Shown here: in pieces, positions 16,683-24,440 of the stretch | Numbering within the stretch: the first letter of the stretch is position 1 | Layout of the letters: each line of letters starts with the position of its first letter | Assembly: GCA_011389735.1 (NCBI GenBank) | Contig: JAABTS010000048.1 | Coordinates: 1-36,082 of the forward strand | Direction of reading: 5' to 3' | Length of the DNA stretch: 36,082 nucleotides | Source: Desulfobacteraceae bacterium | GTDB lineage: Bacteria > Desulfobacterota > Desulfobacteria > Desulfobacterales > JAABTS01 | The notes under the pieces: model-generated | What the model was told of the DNA's origin: nothing | What the model saw: only the letters and a program-made list of their open reading frames with translations | The model's database searches: none | Made by a program: the position numbers and the translations under genes

Positions 16683-17416
16683 ACAAGCCGGCGCCGGACA
16701 GAATTCCGCTTATCCGTTTATCCGGGGTATCTTACCGGTATCCCGGCGCGGATACGAATGTAATTGATAACCTTGATTTTCAACTGTATCCGGGGGACCG
16801 TACCGGTGTCATGGCGCCTAACGGGAGCGGTAAAACCACATTGTTTTATTTGCTTATGGGCCTTTTAAAGCCATCGGATGGTCTAATCGAAATTTTCGGC
16901 AAACCTGCTGAAACCGAAAAAGATTTTGAGCAAATCCGACGCCGGATAGGCCTTCTTTTCCAGGATGCGGACGATCAGCTTTTTTCTCCAACCGTGCTTG
17001 AAGATGTGGCTTTCGGCCCTTTGAATCTGGGCAAAAACCAGGAAGAAGCCAGGGACATCGCCATGAAAACACTCAATGAACTAGGGCTGGACGGGTACGA
17101 GAACAAGATCACGTTTAAACTTTCAGGCGGGGAAAAACGTTTGGTGTCGCTTGCAACCGTTCTTGCCATGGAACCCGATGTGCTGCTTCTCGATGAACCC
17201 AGCACCGGCCTGGATGAAAAAACCAAGGCGAGGCTCGTCAACGTGCTTTTAAACCTCGATCTTTCATATATTCTGATCTCCCATGAGACCAGTTTTCTGT
17301 ACGATCTTACAGATTCGGTGTACACCATGCGCCAGGGTAAGATGAAGCGGGCGGAAAAAATTCATGTCCACCCGCATGTTCATCCTCACACGTCCCATAT
17401 CCGCCATCATCATTAG
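16679..17416 (+). CDS. nikO: NikO/CbiO, ATPase of the ECF transporter, with histidine-rich tail
   Basis: Cytoplasmic ABC ATPase that powers nickel uptake. Walker A is APNGSGKTT (46-54), the Q-loop is FQDADDQL, the signature is LSGGEKRLVSLA (148-159), Walker B plus catalytic Glu is LLLDEPSTGLD, and the switch His is in SHETSF. The first glycine of the P-loop is alanine, a mild departure from GxxGxGKT. The last 18 residues are strongly histidine-rich (HVHPHVHPHTSHIRHHH), consistent with metal binding or sensing at the cytoplasmic face, although this role is inferred. It is the last gene of the operon. The ATG overlaps the nikQ stop, and the stop at 17416 lies 6 bases from the convergent small coiled-coil gene. 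Confidence 0.93.
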   Translation: MNKPAPDRIPLIRLSGVSYRYPGADTNVIDNLDFQLYPGDRTGVMAPNGSGKTTLFYLLMGLLKPSDGLIEIFGKPAETEKDFEQIRRRIGLLFQDADDQLFSPTVLEDVAFGPLNLGKNQEEARDIAMKTLNELGLDGYENKITFKLSGGEKRLVSLATVLAMEPDVLLLDEPSTGLDEKTKARLVNVLLNLDLSYILISHETSFLYDLTDSVYTMRQGKMKRAEKIHVHPHVHPHTSHIRHHH

Positions 17417-17422
17417 CGGCGA

Positions 17423-17695
17423 TTATTGAAACCAGTCGCCCATCCGGCGTTTGATGTCGTCGATTTGGTCTTCGCCGGCCCGGCGTATTTCATCCAGCTT
17501 TTGGCGGGCGGAGTCGATCTTATCTTGAAGATCTCTTACTTGATCGACCGCCTCTTCCCTTAGTTCAGCGCCGGCTTTCTCGTTTTCAGCCTGGCTTTCT
17601 TTTTCCCTGGCCTGAGCTTTCGCCGATTCGACTTCCTTCTCCCAAGCATCTATCTGATTTTCAACTTTTTTGATCAATGAATCTTTAATAGACAA
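17423..17695 (-). CDS. small coiled-coil protein, 90 aa
   Basis: Highly charged, almost entirely helical protein with heptad-like spacing (KVENQIDAWEKEVESAKAQA, then DQVRDLQDKIDSARQKLDEI). It resembles the sll1863-type family of small coiled-coil stress proteins, without certainty. The start is TTG at 17695: AAGGAGGTG lies seven bases upstream, which is decisive. A longer frame from 17842 would add 49 residues translated from the family A repeat and lacks such a site. The gene converges on nikO with a 6-bp gap, so read-through or antisense overlap is likely. Confidence 0.72.
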   Translation of the reverse strand: MSIKDSLIKKVENQIDAWEKEVESAKAQAREKESQAENEKAGAELREEAVDQVRDLQDKIDSARQKLDEIRRAGEDQIDDIKRRMGDWFQ

Positions 17696-17815
17696 ATTAG
17701 CACCTCCTTGAATATATGTTTTTAAATCCAGTGACAATGAATCAGAAACCGCCGCAATAGCGGCCCCCCTGTAATTAATTATGAATAAATATTGTATTCG
17801 GCTTTGAATTGAAGA

Positions 17816-17921
17816 TATAGTCTTTTGGAAATTCAATTTCACTTTGCCGCCTGCCGGGGATATACGAATAATATGATCTCGGGCGGGTCGTCTTGTGAAA
17901 TTTAATTTCTGAAAACTTATA
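17816..17921 (+). repeat. family A palindromic element (first of a cluster of three)
   Basis: The arms are GGAAATTCAATTTCAC and GTGAAATTTAATTTCTGAAA, and the core is GGGGATATACGAATAATATG followed by ATCTCGGGCGGG. Length is 106 bp. It lies just upstream of the small coiled-coil gene. Confidence 0.85.
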
Positions 17922-18003
17922 GTTCCGACAGGTATATTATCAAGCTTACATCCAATAGCCTGAAGCCGCCCCTAAGTCAATACAAAAAATGAGTCTTCCT
18001 TTT

Positions 18004-18108
18004 TATGGTTTTTCAGCAATTAAATTTCCCAGGGCTGCAGGCCCGGGTTATTACTATTCGTATATCCCAGGCCGATAACGCAGTGAATTTAATTTATGAA
18101 CGTCTGTA
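18004..18108 (-). repeat. family A palindromic element, inverted copy
   Basis: TTTTTCAGCAATTAAATTTC and CAGTGAATTTAATTTATGAA flank a core of GCCCGGGTTATTACTATTCG and TATATCCCAGGCCGATAACG. It has the opposite orientation to its neighbours at 17816 and 18135. Confidence 0.85.
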
Positions 18109-18134
18109 ATATTTGCATATTACCGGATTTTGTT

Positions 18135-18240
18135 CTATAGCCTTCCGGAAATCAAATTTAACTGAGTTGTCCGCCCGGGATATATGAATAGTATGATCCC
18201 GGGCTTGCCGCTTTGTGAAATTTAATTTCCGACAACCTTT
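18135..18240 (+). repeat. family A palindromic element (third of the cluster)
   Basis: The arms are TTCCGGAAATCAAATTTAAC and GTGAAATTTAATTTCCGACA, and the core is GCCCGGGATATATGAATAGT then ATGATCCCGGGC. It ends 17 bp before the metallophosphoesterase start. Together the three copies fill most of the 560-bp gap between the coiled-coil gene and that start; no gene is visible there. Confidence 0.88.
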
Positions 18241-18256
18241 GTGTTCAATTAACTGA

Positions 18257-19117
18257 ATGGAATATATGAGAACGATCGCACACATATCAGACCTGCACTT
18301 TGGAACAGTCGTACCTGAAATCGCGGACGGCCTGACGAATACGCTCGAACGTATTTCTCCGGATCTCGTGGTCGTCAGTGGAGATTTGACTCAACGGGCC
18401 CGCCATTGGCAGTATAGGGCCGCTCGCGCCTACCTGGATAAAATACCCTTTCCGAAAATTATCGTACCCGGAAATCATGATATTCCTTTGTATAATTTCC
18501 TGGCCCGCTTTTTCTGGCCTCTCAGGAACTACCGTCGCTATATCACAACGGATTTTTATCCTTTTTATCAGGATGAGGAGATGGCTGTACAAGGGATCAA
18601 CACCGCCCGTTCATTGACATGGAAAAACGGCAGAATTTCCCTCGAACAAATGGAAACGGCATACGAAAAATTGATCCGAATTCCCAATTCCGTGTTTAAA
18701 GTTCTGGTCACTCATCATCCGTTTCTTCCGCCGCCCGGCATGGCTCGGATGAAACTTGTCGGCCGGGCCGCAAAGGCGCTTCGATTATTGAAAGACTGTA
18801 ACTTGGATATCCTCCTTGCTGGCCATTTCCATATGAGCTATACCGGCGGGTCATATTCCATTTATACAACGCCGCATCGAGCGATCCTGGTCATCCAGGC
18901 GGGAACCGCGACATCGTCACGCACCCGTAACCATGAAAAAAACGCTTTCAATCTCATCCAGATCAATAAGCATGAAATACGTATAATGGTTTACACCTGG
19001 AATGGAACCGCATTTAAGGAAACCAAACCGGAAGAATACATGCTTCTGGAAACAGGCTGGGTCCCGAGAATTTATAACGATTCTAAACTTGCATCCCTCG
19101 ATATCTCAGGAGGGTGA
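18257..19117 (+). CDS. calcineurin-like metallophosphoesterase
   Basis: Cytoplasmic dinuclear-metal phosphoesterase. All five family motifs are present in order: DLH (12-14), GDLTQ (Asp43), PGNHD (71-75), HHPF (153-156) and GHFH (189-192). The extended layout resembles the bacterial CpdA/3',5'-cyclic-AMP phosphodiesterase class, but the substrate cannot be assigned. The start is ATG 18257 or, equally possible, ATG 18266 (MRTIAHISDLHFG), which is the more usual distance from the first motif. It is followed by a strong terminator, so it is probably monocistronic, with its promoter in or near the family A cluster. Confidence 0.9.
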   Translation: MEYMRTIAHISDLHFGTVVPEIADGLTNTLERISPDLVVVSGDLTQRARHWQYRAARAYLDKIPFPKIIVPGNHDIPLYNFLARFFWPLRNYRRYITTDFYPFYQDEEMAVQGINTARSLTWKNGRISLEQMETAYEKLIRIPNSVFKVLVTHHPFLPPPGMARMKLVGRAAKALRLLKDCNLDILLAGHFHMSYTGGSYSIYTTPHRAILVIQAGTATSSRTRNHEKNAFNLIQINKHEIRIMVYTWNGTAFKETKPEEYMLLETGWVPRIYNDSKLASLDISGG

Positions 19118-19121
19118 ACCA

Positions 19122-19160
19122 AAATAACGCCGGCGGCTTGCAAATCCGCCGGCGTTATTT
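19122..19160. terminator. bidirectional intrinsic terminator
   Basis: A perfect 15-bp stem, AAATAACGCCGGCGG (19122-19136) with CCGCCGGCGTTATTT (19146-19160), and a 9-base loop. It lies between the convergent metallophosphoesterase and BON genes and has A-rich/T-rich edges on both sides, so it can serve both. Confidence 0.88.
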
Positions 19161-19211
19161 GTTACAGGAACCCTAAGCGTCAAAACGCTTATTTATCGCC
19201 TCTTTTCTCGC

Positions 19212-20735
19212 TTATTTCACAACCAGATCATTATCGACCCATACGGCGCCTGCCTGCAAGGCGTTTTCCGCGGCCGCGTGGTATTCCATCCATGAATCCA
19301 CCGAACCGGTCAATTCGACAACACCCGCATTTACCTCAAAATTAACCTGGTCTGAATCAACAAAAGGACTCCAGAATAATTCTCCTTTCAGATCTTCCCT
19401 GATTTCCGCATCGCTTTTCATAGTTTTGCCGGGTTCCTGATAGGCGTACCAGTCATAGTCGTATACATACCAGTCGTCCAGATATGGATCATAACTGTAT
19501 ATGTCCGCATCTGTACTCACAACCAGGTTATTATCCACGGCTAAGACGCCTTCCACTTTCGAAGCGACGTCATCCGCGGCGGCTTTTTCAAAAGAGGTGT
19601 CCACTTCGCCGTATAGATTCGCCACGCCGTTATTGACGTTTACGGTGATTTCATAGCGATCCACGGACGGATCTCTTGAAAGCGCTTCACGGACGTTCCG
19701 GGCTACTTTATTATCGCTGAGCAATGTCGAAGGTTTTACCTTCAATCGGTTTTCTACTTTCCACACCCCAACGGTGTTTCTGGCGTCCCGGCCCGCACTT
19801 CTTTTGGCTTTCAGATTGTCGACCTCTCCTCTGAGCGTTGCGACACCGTTTGAAACATCAGTGAATACGTTAAAACTGTTGACCCGAGGATCATATAGCA
19901 ATGCTTTTTCCACAGCGTTTTTTATATTTTCATCGGACTTGACGACATATTTATCTTGCCTGAGACGTTCATCCCGGGCCCAGAATTTAATGTCCAATTT
20001 GCTTGTGTCTACAGATTTCACGCCGGCCACATACGCGTCGCTTTCAGCCTCGGTTTTCTCCGCCACGCTTCCGACAGTCCCTGAAAGTGTTACCTCGCCT
20101 TCGTCGACTTCAACGTCGATTAATTTATGATCGACCAGAATATCCCATCGAAGCGCCTGTTCGACATCATTCAAGATCTCCTGATCACTTCGTTCCTTTT
20201 TATAGTCAACATCGATATTGTTTATCACTTTCTTGAGACCTTCAACGCCTTTCGCCGTTTTTTCAGCCAGACGGCGTTCCTGCCAGGAATCGACGGTTCC
20301 TGTCAATGTGGCCTCTTTATCTGCAACAGCGACATCGATTTCGTAGGACTCGGCGGCCGGATCCAACAATAATGCGTTTTTGATGCTGCTTTTCAGTTCT
20401 TTATCGGATTTTATCATCAACGGATTCACTTCTATTCGATTAATAACCGAATTGACGCCTTTGACGGTTTCCGAGATTTTTTCGGCTCGTTCTTTGGCCA
20501 AAATGGTGTTCACATTCCCGGTAAGCGTAATGACGCCGCCGTTGGATTCGACGGTGAGCGCATGAACCGGAGTCACCTGGTCGAACAGTAGTTCGTCTTC
20601 GATGGCGTCCTGTATTTCGATATCGGTCACCGGCGCTGCAAGCGGTTGTCCGCACAATATCACCGCCCAACAAAATGCGGCAACGGTGGTGATAATTCCC
20701 ATACGCAACCTATCTTTTCTTGATGATAACCTCAT
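19212..20735 (-). CDS. secreted protein with six BON domains
   Basis: BON domains are small phospholipid-binding modules found in OsmY and in envelope proteins. After a signal peptide (MGIITTVAAFCWAVILCGQPLAA), six repeats follow at about 43-112, 114-183, 190-260, 272-343, 347-418 and 446-514 (numbered from the longer start). Each contains the pattern D-x-x-I/L-x5-A-L-x-D...V-x-L-x-G-x-V. A tyrosine/aspartate-rich linker, near SYDPYLDDWYVYDYDWYAYQ, precedes the last one. ATG at 20735 is preferred because AGGAGG precedes it by ten bases. The ATG at 20756 lies upstream of that site and would translate it. A periplasmic or envelope-stress role is inferred. No operon partner is evident. Confidence 0.9.
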   Translation of the reverse strand: MRLSSRKDRLRMGIITTVAAFCWAVILCGQPLAAPVTDIEIQDAIEDELLFDQVTPVHALTVESNGGVITLTGNVNTILAKERAEKISETVKGVNSVINRIEVNPLMIKSDKELKSSIKNALLLDPAAESYEIDVAVADKEATLTGTVDSWQERRLAEKTAKGVEGLKKVINNIDVDYKKERSDQEILNDVEQALRWDILVDHKLIDVEVDEGEVTLSGTVGSVAEKTEAESDAYVAGVKSVDTSKLDIKFWARDERLRQDKYVVKSDENIKNAVEKALLYDPRVNSFNVFTDVSNGVATLRGEVDNLKAKRSAGRDARNTVGVWKVENRLKVKPSTLLSDNKVARNVREALSRDPSVDRYEITVNVNNGVANLYGEVDTSFEKAAADDVASKVEGVLAVDNNLVVSTDADIYSYDPYLDDWYVYDYDWYAYQEPGKTMKSDAEIREDLKGELFWSPFVDSDQVNFEVNAGVVELTGSVDSWMEYHAAAENALQAGAVWVDNDLVVK

Positions 20736-20964
20736 AGCTAAAAATCCTCCTTTCATTTTAAATGGTTATTCATGTTTCAGAAAATACCGGATAGTCCATT
20801 TTATTAAAACTAAAACACCTCCCTTTCCAATTAAGATTTTAAAGTTAATTTATGGATTCGGCGGTAAAAAAACAATCAGAGGGTTTCTGTACTTGAGGTG
20901 GAAAATTTATGTATTGGAGGCTTGTTGTGGAAAAGTCCCAAAAAACGGATTTTCACGAGGTAAG

Positions 20965-20990
20965 AACATTCAACACCCAACATTCAACAT
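20965..20990 (-). repeat. short heptamer tract joined to a half family A element
   Basis: AACATTCAACACCCAACATT and CAACATAA are the heptamer GTTGAAT read on the minus strand, with one GTTGGGT variant. It runs directly into the family A half element at 20994. Confidence 0.75.
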
Positions 20991-21101
20991 AATAAAATTC
21001 GTATATCCCCGGGCCGACAACGAAATGAAATTAATTATCTGAAAAGCTATATTCGTATATCCCGGGCGACAATATAATGGAATTGATTTATGGAAGATAT
21101 A
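20991..21101 (-). repeat. two tandem half-copies of family A
   Basis: The first half (20994-21050) carries ATTCGTATATCCCCGGGCCG and TTAATTATCTGAAAAGCTAT. The second (21051-21101) carries ATTCGTATATCCCGGGCGAC and GGAATTGATTTATGG. Both are core-plus-right-arm halves in the same orientation. The 70 bases 20981-21050 match the reverse complement of 34759-34828 with only two differences. Confidence 0.8.
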
Positions 21102-21185
21102 GAAATACGTCAAGCCGCCTGCAATAAGCGGTCTGTACACATAAGTTCCCAAAAGGATTTTAAATGCGGAAGTACAAAATTCGAA

Positions 21186-21295
21186 ACACGTTTGGCATCC
21201 TTCATAAACCCAGGAAAGTGGTTGACACTTTCCAAGTCGGGATCGGGATCGGGATAGCAAAGTGTAAACTGACAGATGAAGGATGCCACGCGTTT
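21186..21295 (+). mobile_element. family B MITE-like element (copy B3) with near-perfect 8-bp target duplication
   Basis: The element is 21194-21287 (94 bp, the shortest copy), with GGCATCCTTCAT and ATGAAGGATGCC ends and a core of three GGGATC-like units. The flanking octamers ACACGTTT (21186-21193) and ACGCGTTT (21288-21295) match at seven of eight positions. It ends immediately before the stop codon of the ferredoxin-domain gene. Confidence 0.82.
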
Positions 21296-21296
21296 T

Positions 21297-22367
21297 TTAG
21301 AACTGAATCCCCCGTTTTTGAGCCATGGCCGCCATCTGGTCGAACCCGGACACCGGAGGAACCCGTCGGAGGTCATCGGATTTGGGCGTCAGTGTCAATG
21401 CGTCCGCCGGGCAGGTGATGACGCAGAGTCCACAGCCGATGCATCTGTCCGGATTGATTTCCGCCAATTCGTCGTCGTTCATACGTAAGGCGTTCATCTG
21501 GCATCGGTCAACGCAGGTTTCACAGCCGGTGCACAATTCCTGATCTAGTGCGGCGTAATAATTTGAAAAGACGATTTCAGCGGGTCTGGGATGCAAATTG
21601 ATCGATCCCAGAATACCGCAGCAGTCTCCACAGCAACTGCACATTCCGGAAGGGTTCTGAGCCGTGGCCGGTTGGGTCACCAGGCCGGCCTCCTGAGCCG
21701 ATTCGAGAATCCGTATGGCTTCGTCCGCATTCACCTGGCGGCCCATGTCATGATCGAGATAATATTGCGCCATGCTTCCGAACATAAAACAAACTTCTAG
21801 CGGTTTCCCGCACGATCCTCCGAGCATGTCTTTTTGTTTTCTGCAAATACAATCGGTCACGACGATCAAGTTCATGTTTCGCAGAATTTCGCAGGCGTCT
21901 TCATAGACCGCCACATTTTGCTTGACGTCGATGGACTGATTGATGGGAACCGTTCTCAGAAAATAATCGTTTCCTTTAATAATCGCCTGATTGAATCCAT
22001 CATGATAATATTGATCGACCATTTCAGCCAGATCTTTATCCATACGGCTGACCTGGAATTCAAAAACTCCATGAACAAAAGGAATCGCGCCGTATTTAAC
22101 CACGTCGTCTTTTTTACGGCGGAACAATAACCCCCTCGCCGCCATGTCTTCGAGCTGTTTTGCGATTGCTTCGACCGGTTGGTTCCGTCTTTTCGCGATC
22201 GCTTCAGGTTTTTCAAGGATCGGCGATAAGGCCAGAAACAAGTCTGCATCGTCTTGTGAAAACAATTTTTTCAATATTTTGATTTCAACTCCGGTTTCGG
22301 TTTCCGGAAAGCCCAGTGAATATTTATCCAGCCGTCGCTGTAGTTCCCGGTAAATATCATTCGTCAT
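21297..22367 (-). CDS. winged-helix and cysteine-rich protein with two [4Fe-4S] ferredoxin motifs
   Basis: Probable cytoplasmic iron-sulfur electron-transfer or sensory protein, 356 aa. An N-terminal region (about 45-90, PVEAIAKQLEDMAARGLLFR) looks like a winged helix. The middle has Cys173, Cys175, Cys186 and Cys193 (CICRKQKD...SCGKPLEVC) and a CSCCGDCCG cluster (243-251). Two C-terminal ferredoxin motifs follow, with Cys279/282/285/289 and Cys309/312/315/319. The layout recurs in anaerobes as an uncharacterised 4Fe-4S family. The ATG has CAAGGAGACC upstream, a strong site. It stands alone between MITE B3 and the DMT permease, and no redox partner is adjacent. Confidence 0.88.
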   Translation of the reverse strand: MTNDIYRELQRRLDKYSLGFPETETGVEIKILKKLFSQDDADLFLALSPILEKPEAIAKRRNQPVEAIAKQLEDMAARGLLFRRKKDDVVKYGAIPFVHGVFEFQVSRMDKDLAEMVDQYYHDGFNQAIIKGNDYFLRTVPINQSIDVKQNVAVYEDACEILRNMNLIVVTDCICRKQKDMLGGSCGKPLEVCFMFGSMAQYYLDHDMGRQVNADEAIRILESAQEAGLVTQPATAQNPSGMCSCCGDCCGILGSINLHPRPAEIVFSNYYAALDQELCTGCETCVDRCQMNALRMNDDELAEINPDRCIGCGLCVITCPADALTLTPKSDDLRRVPPVSGFDQMAAMAQKRGIQF

Positions 22368-22473
22368 TTTGGTCTCCTTGTTGTCTTAGCCGTCAATCAT
22401 CCGGCTTGTAGTGTAAGATAATATCAGTATTGCACGTTTACCTCAAACCGTATATCGTTCGATATTTAGAAAT

Positions 22474-23424
22474 TCAAGAGTTTATTTCTGATTTACGCCG
22501 GTTAAACAGGACAAATCCGGTGAGAATAAGCCCCATGCCTATGAAATGATAGGTTTTGACGGATTCATCAAGCAGAATAACGGCCAAAATCGATGCGAAC
22601 ACGGGGATGAAATTGATAAAAAGTCCGGTTCGGCTCGGTCCGATAGTCTGAGCGCCCCGATTCCAACAAATATAAGCGACGATCGAGGGAAAAATCGATA
22701 CATACAAAACGCTCATGATCACCTGCGGATTCAGGTCAAAAGGACCGATCCGGGAATACTCCCAAACATACAGCGGCAGAAGTCCCATAACGCCGATTCC
22801 GAACGTGTAGGTCACGAAACTGAGCCCGTGCATGCGGGACGGTCTCTTTGGGATCAACGCAGTATAAACTGCGTACACAATGACGGCGATGATCATCAGT
22901 AGATCTCCCTGCATGAACGAAAGATTCACCAATGTATCAATATTTCCGCGCAACACCACCAGCGCCGCTCCGAATATGCAGGATAGAACGCCGGCGATCT
23001 GGAACCATCCGACCCGTTCATTGAACAGAATCAGGGATATTAGAATGATGAATGCGGGCAATGTCGTTTGGATCAGAGCCCCGTTAATGGCGGTGATGGT
23101 ATGCACGGCCTTGTAAAGCAGGGTGTTGAAGCATGAAATACCGGTGATTCCCAATAAAACCAGGAGTTTCCAATGCTTTCCGGCGATCTTCCAGTCGCGT
23201 TTCGCAAGACCGAAAGTGAACGGAAGGAGAATAACGAAAGCGATCGTCCATCTCCAGAAAGAAAAGGCGATGGGAGGGATCATATGAATAACGCCCCGCG
23301 CCAGCACGATATTTCCGGCCCAGCACAGGGGCGCAACCGCTACGATCATATACGGCGCAATTTTTTTCAACAGGGTTTTTTGATTTTTTAGGGAACCGAA
23401 TACCGCCATTTTGCTTTTTCCCAC
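22474..23424 (-). CDS. EamA/DMT-family permease
   Basis: Inner-membrane drug/metabolite transporter-type permease with ten hydrophobic helices in two EamA repeats (about 25-160 and 172-308). Characteristic segments are APLCWAGNIVLARG, AINGALIQTTLPAFIILISLILFNERVGW and TGLFINFIPVFASILAVILLDE. The substrate is not readable. The start is at 23424, two bases after the ZIP transporter's stop; a second ATG five codons in is possible. The near-overlap implies co-transcription and coupling with that transporter. 316 residues is a normal length. Confidence 0.9.
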   Translation of the reverse strand: MGKSKMAVFGSLKNQKTLLKKIAPYMIVAVAPLCWAGNIVLARGVIHMIPPIAFSFWRWTIAFVILLPFTFGLAKRDWKIAGKHWKLLVLLGITGISCFNTLLYKAVHTITAINGALIQTTLPAFIILISLILFNERVGWFQIAGVLSCIFGAALVVLRGNIDTLVNLSFMQGDLLMIIAVIVYAVYTALIPKRPSRMHGLSFVTYTFGIGVMGLLPLYVWEYSRIGPFDLNPQVIMSVLYVSIFPSIVAYICWNRGAQTIGPSRTGLFINFIPVFASILAVILLDESVKTYHFIGMGLILTGFVLFNRRKSEINS

Positions 23425-23426
23425 TT

Positions 23427-24239
23427 TCAGACAAAGAGAAGAAGGCTGACCGCCATGACGGCCATTCCGGCTGTCACCCCGTATATGGCGATATGGTGTT
23501 CGCCGTATTTTTCGGCTGCGGGGAGCAGTTCGTCCAGTGAAATAAAGACCATAATCCCTGCAACGGACGCGAACAGCAAGCCAAAAACGACATCATTTAA
23601 AAAATGAAACAGTATCAGGTATCCCACAAGAGCTCCGAGCGGTTCCGACAGACCGGATAAAAACGACAGTGTAAATGCGCGTCTCTTGCTCCCTGTCGCA
23701 TAATAAATGGGCACCGACACGGCGATTCCTTCGGGAATATTATGAATGGCGATAGCCACGGCGATACTCAGTCCCAACGCCGGATCATTCAATGCTGCGG
23801 CGAAGGTGGCCATCCCTTCGGGAAAATTGTGAACGGCGATAGCAATCGCGGAAAAAATCCCCATTCGCATTAAATCCGATTTTTGGCAGGAATCCTCAAT
23901 ATCGTCCATTTCTTCTATTTTACGAGGCTCATGTGGATTTTCAAAGGACGGCACCACTTTATCGATCAAACCGATCAGAAACATTCCCCCAAAAAACGCC
24001 ATGACCGTATACCATTGGCCTCTGCTTTCTCCCAATGCGATAATGAGCGATTCCCGGGCCTTGAAAAATATTTCGATCATGGACACATAGATCATTACGC
24101 CGGCTGAAAAGCCCAGCGCTCCTGCAAGAAATCGGGTGTTCGTCTGATTCGTGAAAAAAGCTAGAGCGCTTCCCACGCCTGTCGCCAGACCCGCGAACAA
24201 AGTCAAACCGAATGCGGCAAGAACATTGTCAATCGGCAT
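23427..24239 (-). CDS. ZIP-family metal transporter (ZupT-like)
   Basis: Inner-membrane uptake system for divalent metals such as zinc, iron or manganese. Eight hydrophobic helices fit in 270 residues. The paired metal-binding motifs in helices 4 and 5 are HNFPEG (137-142) and HNIPEG (166-171), as in ZupT. A short charged loop (about 98-122) replaces the usual His-rich loop. It heads a two-gene unit with the DMT permease, and a good promoter-like sequence lies 27 bases upstream. Confidence 0.92.
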   Translation of the reverse strand: MPIDNVLAAFGLTLFAGLATGVGSALAFFTNQTNTRFLAGALGFSAGVMIYVSMIEIFFKARESLIIALGESRGQWYTVMAFFGGMFLIGLIDKVVPSFENPHEPRKIEEMDDIEDSCQKSDLMRMGIFSAIAIAVHNFPEGMATFAAALNDPALGLSIAVAIAIHNIPEGIAVSVPIYYATGSKRRAFTLSFLSGLSEPLGALVGYLILFHFLNDVVFGLLFASVAGIMVFISLDELLPAAEKYGEHHIAIYGVTAGMAVMAVSLLLFV

Positions 24240-24265
24240 AATTCAAATTTCCCGGGATTTTGGAT

Positions 24266-24294
24266 ATTATACGGATTGTGCATGGACGCATCAA
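24266..24294 (-). promoter_or_regulatory. candidate sigma-70 promoter for the ZIP/DMT pair
   Basis: On the minus strand: TTGATG (24294-24289), a 17-base spacer, then a perfect TATAAT (24271-24266). Transcription would start about 20 bases before the ZIP start codon. Confidence 0.6.
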
Positions 24295-24319
24295 AACGGC
24301 CGAAATCCAAATTTAAAAA

Positions 24320-24356
24320 ACAAAAAAAGCGGCTATGATTTCAATCATAACCGCTT
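24320..24356 (-). terminator. intrinsic terminator after tRNA-Val
   Basis: AAGCGG-C-TATGATT (24327-24340) pairs with AATCATA-A-CCGCTT (24343-24356), one mismatch, followed on the minus strand by seven Ts. It ends the trpS-scpA-scpB-tRNA transcript. Confidence 0.88.
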
Positions 24357-24368
24357 GAATTTAACGAG

Positions 24369-24440
24369 TAGGCGATACTGGATTTGAACCAGTGACTTCT
24401 ACCGTGTGAAGGTAGCACTCTCCCGCTGAGTTAATCGCCC
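24369..24440 (-). tRNA. tRNA-Val (anticodon CAC)
   Basis: 72 nt on the minus strand. The acceptor stem GGGCGAT pairs with ATCGCCT (first pair G-U). The D stem is ACTC/GAGT, the anticodon stem CTACC/GGTAG carries loop TTCACAC (anticodon CAC), and the T stem ACTGG/CCAGT has loop TTCAAAT. Discriminator A is followed by CTC, so CCA is not encoded. The 5' ten bases overlap the 3' end of scpB, whose TAA stop lies inside the tRNA gene. Confidence 0.95.

Noticed and set aside
17696-17842. Longer start for the small coiled-coil gene
   Set aside because: The extra 49 codons are translated from a family A repeat; AAGGAGGTG points to TTG 17695.
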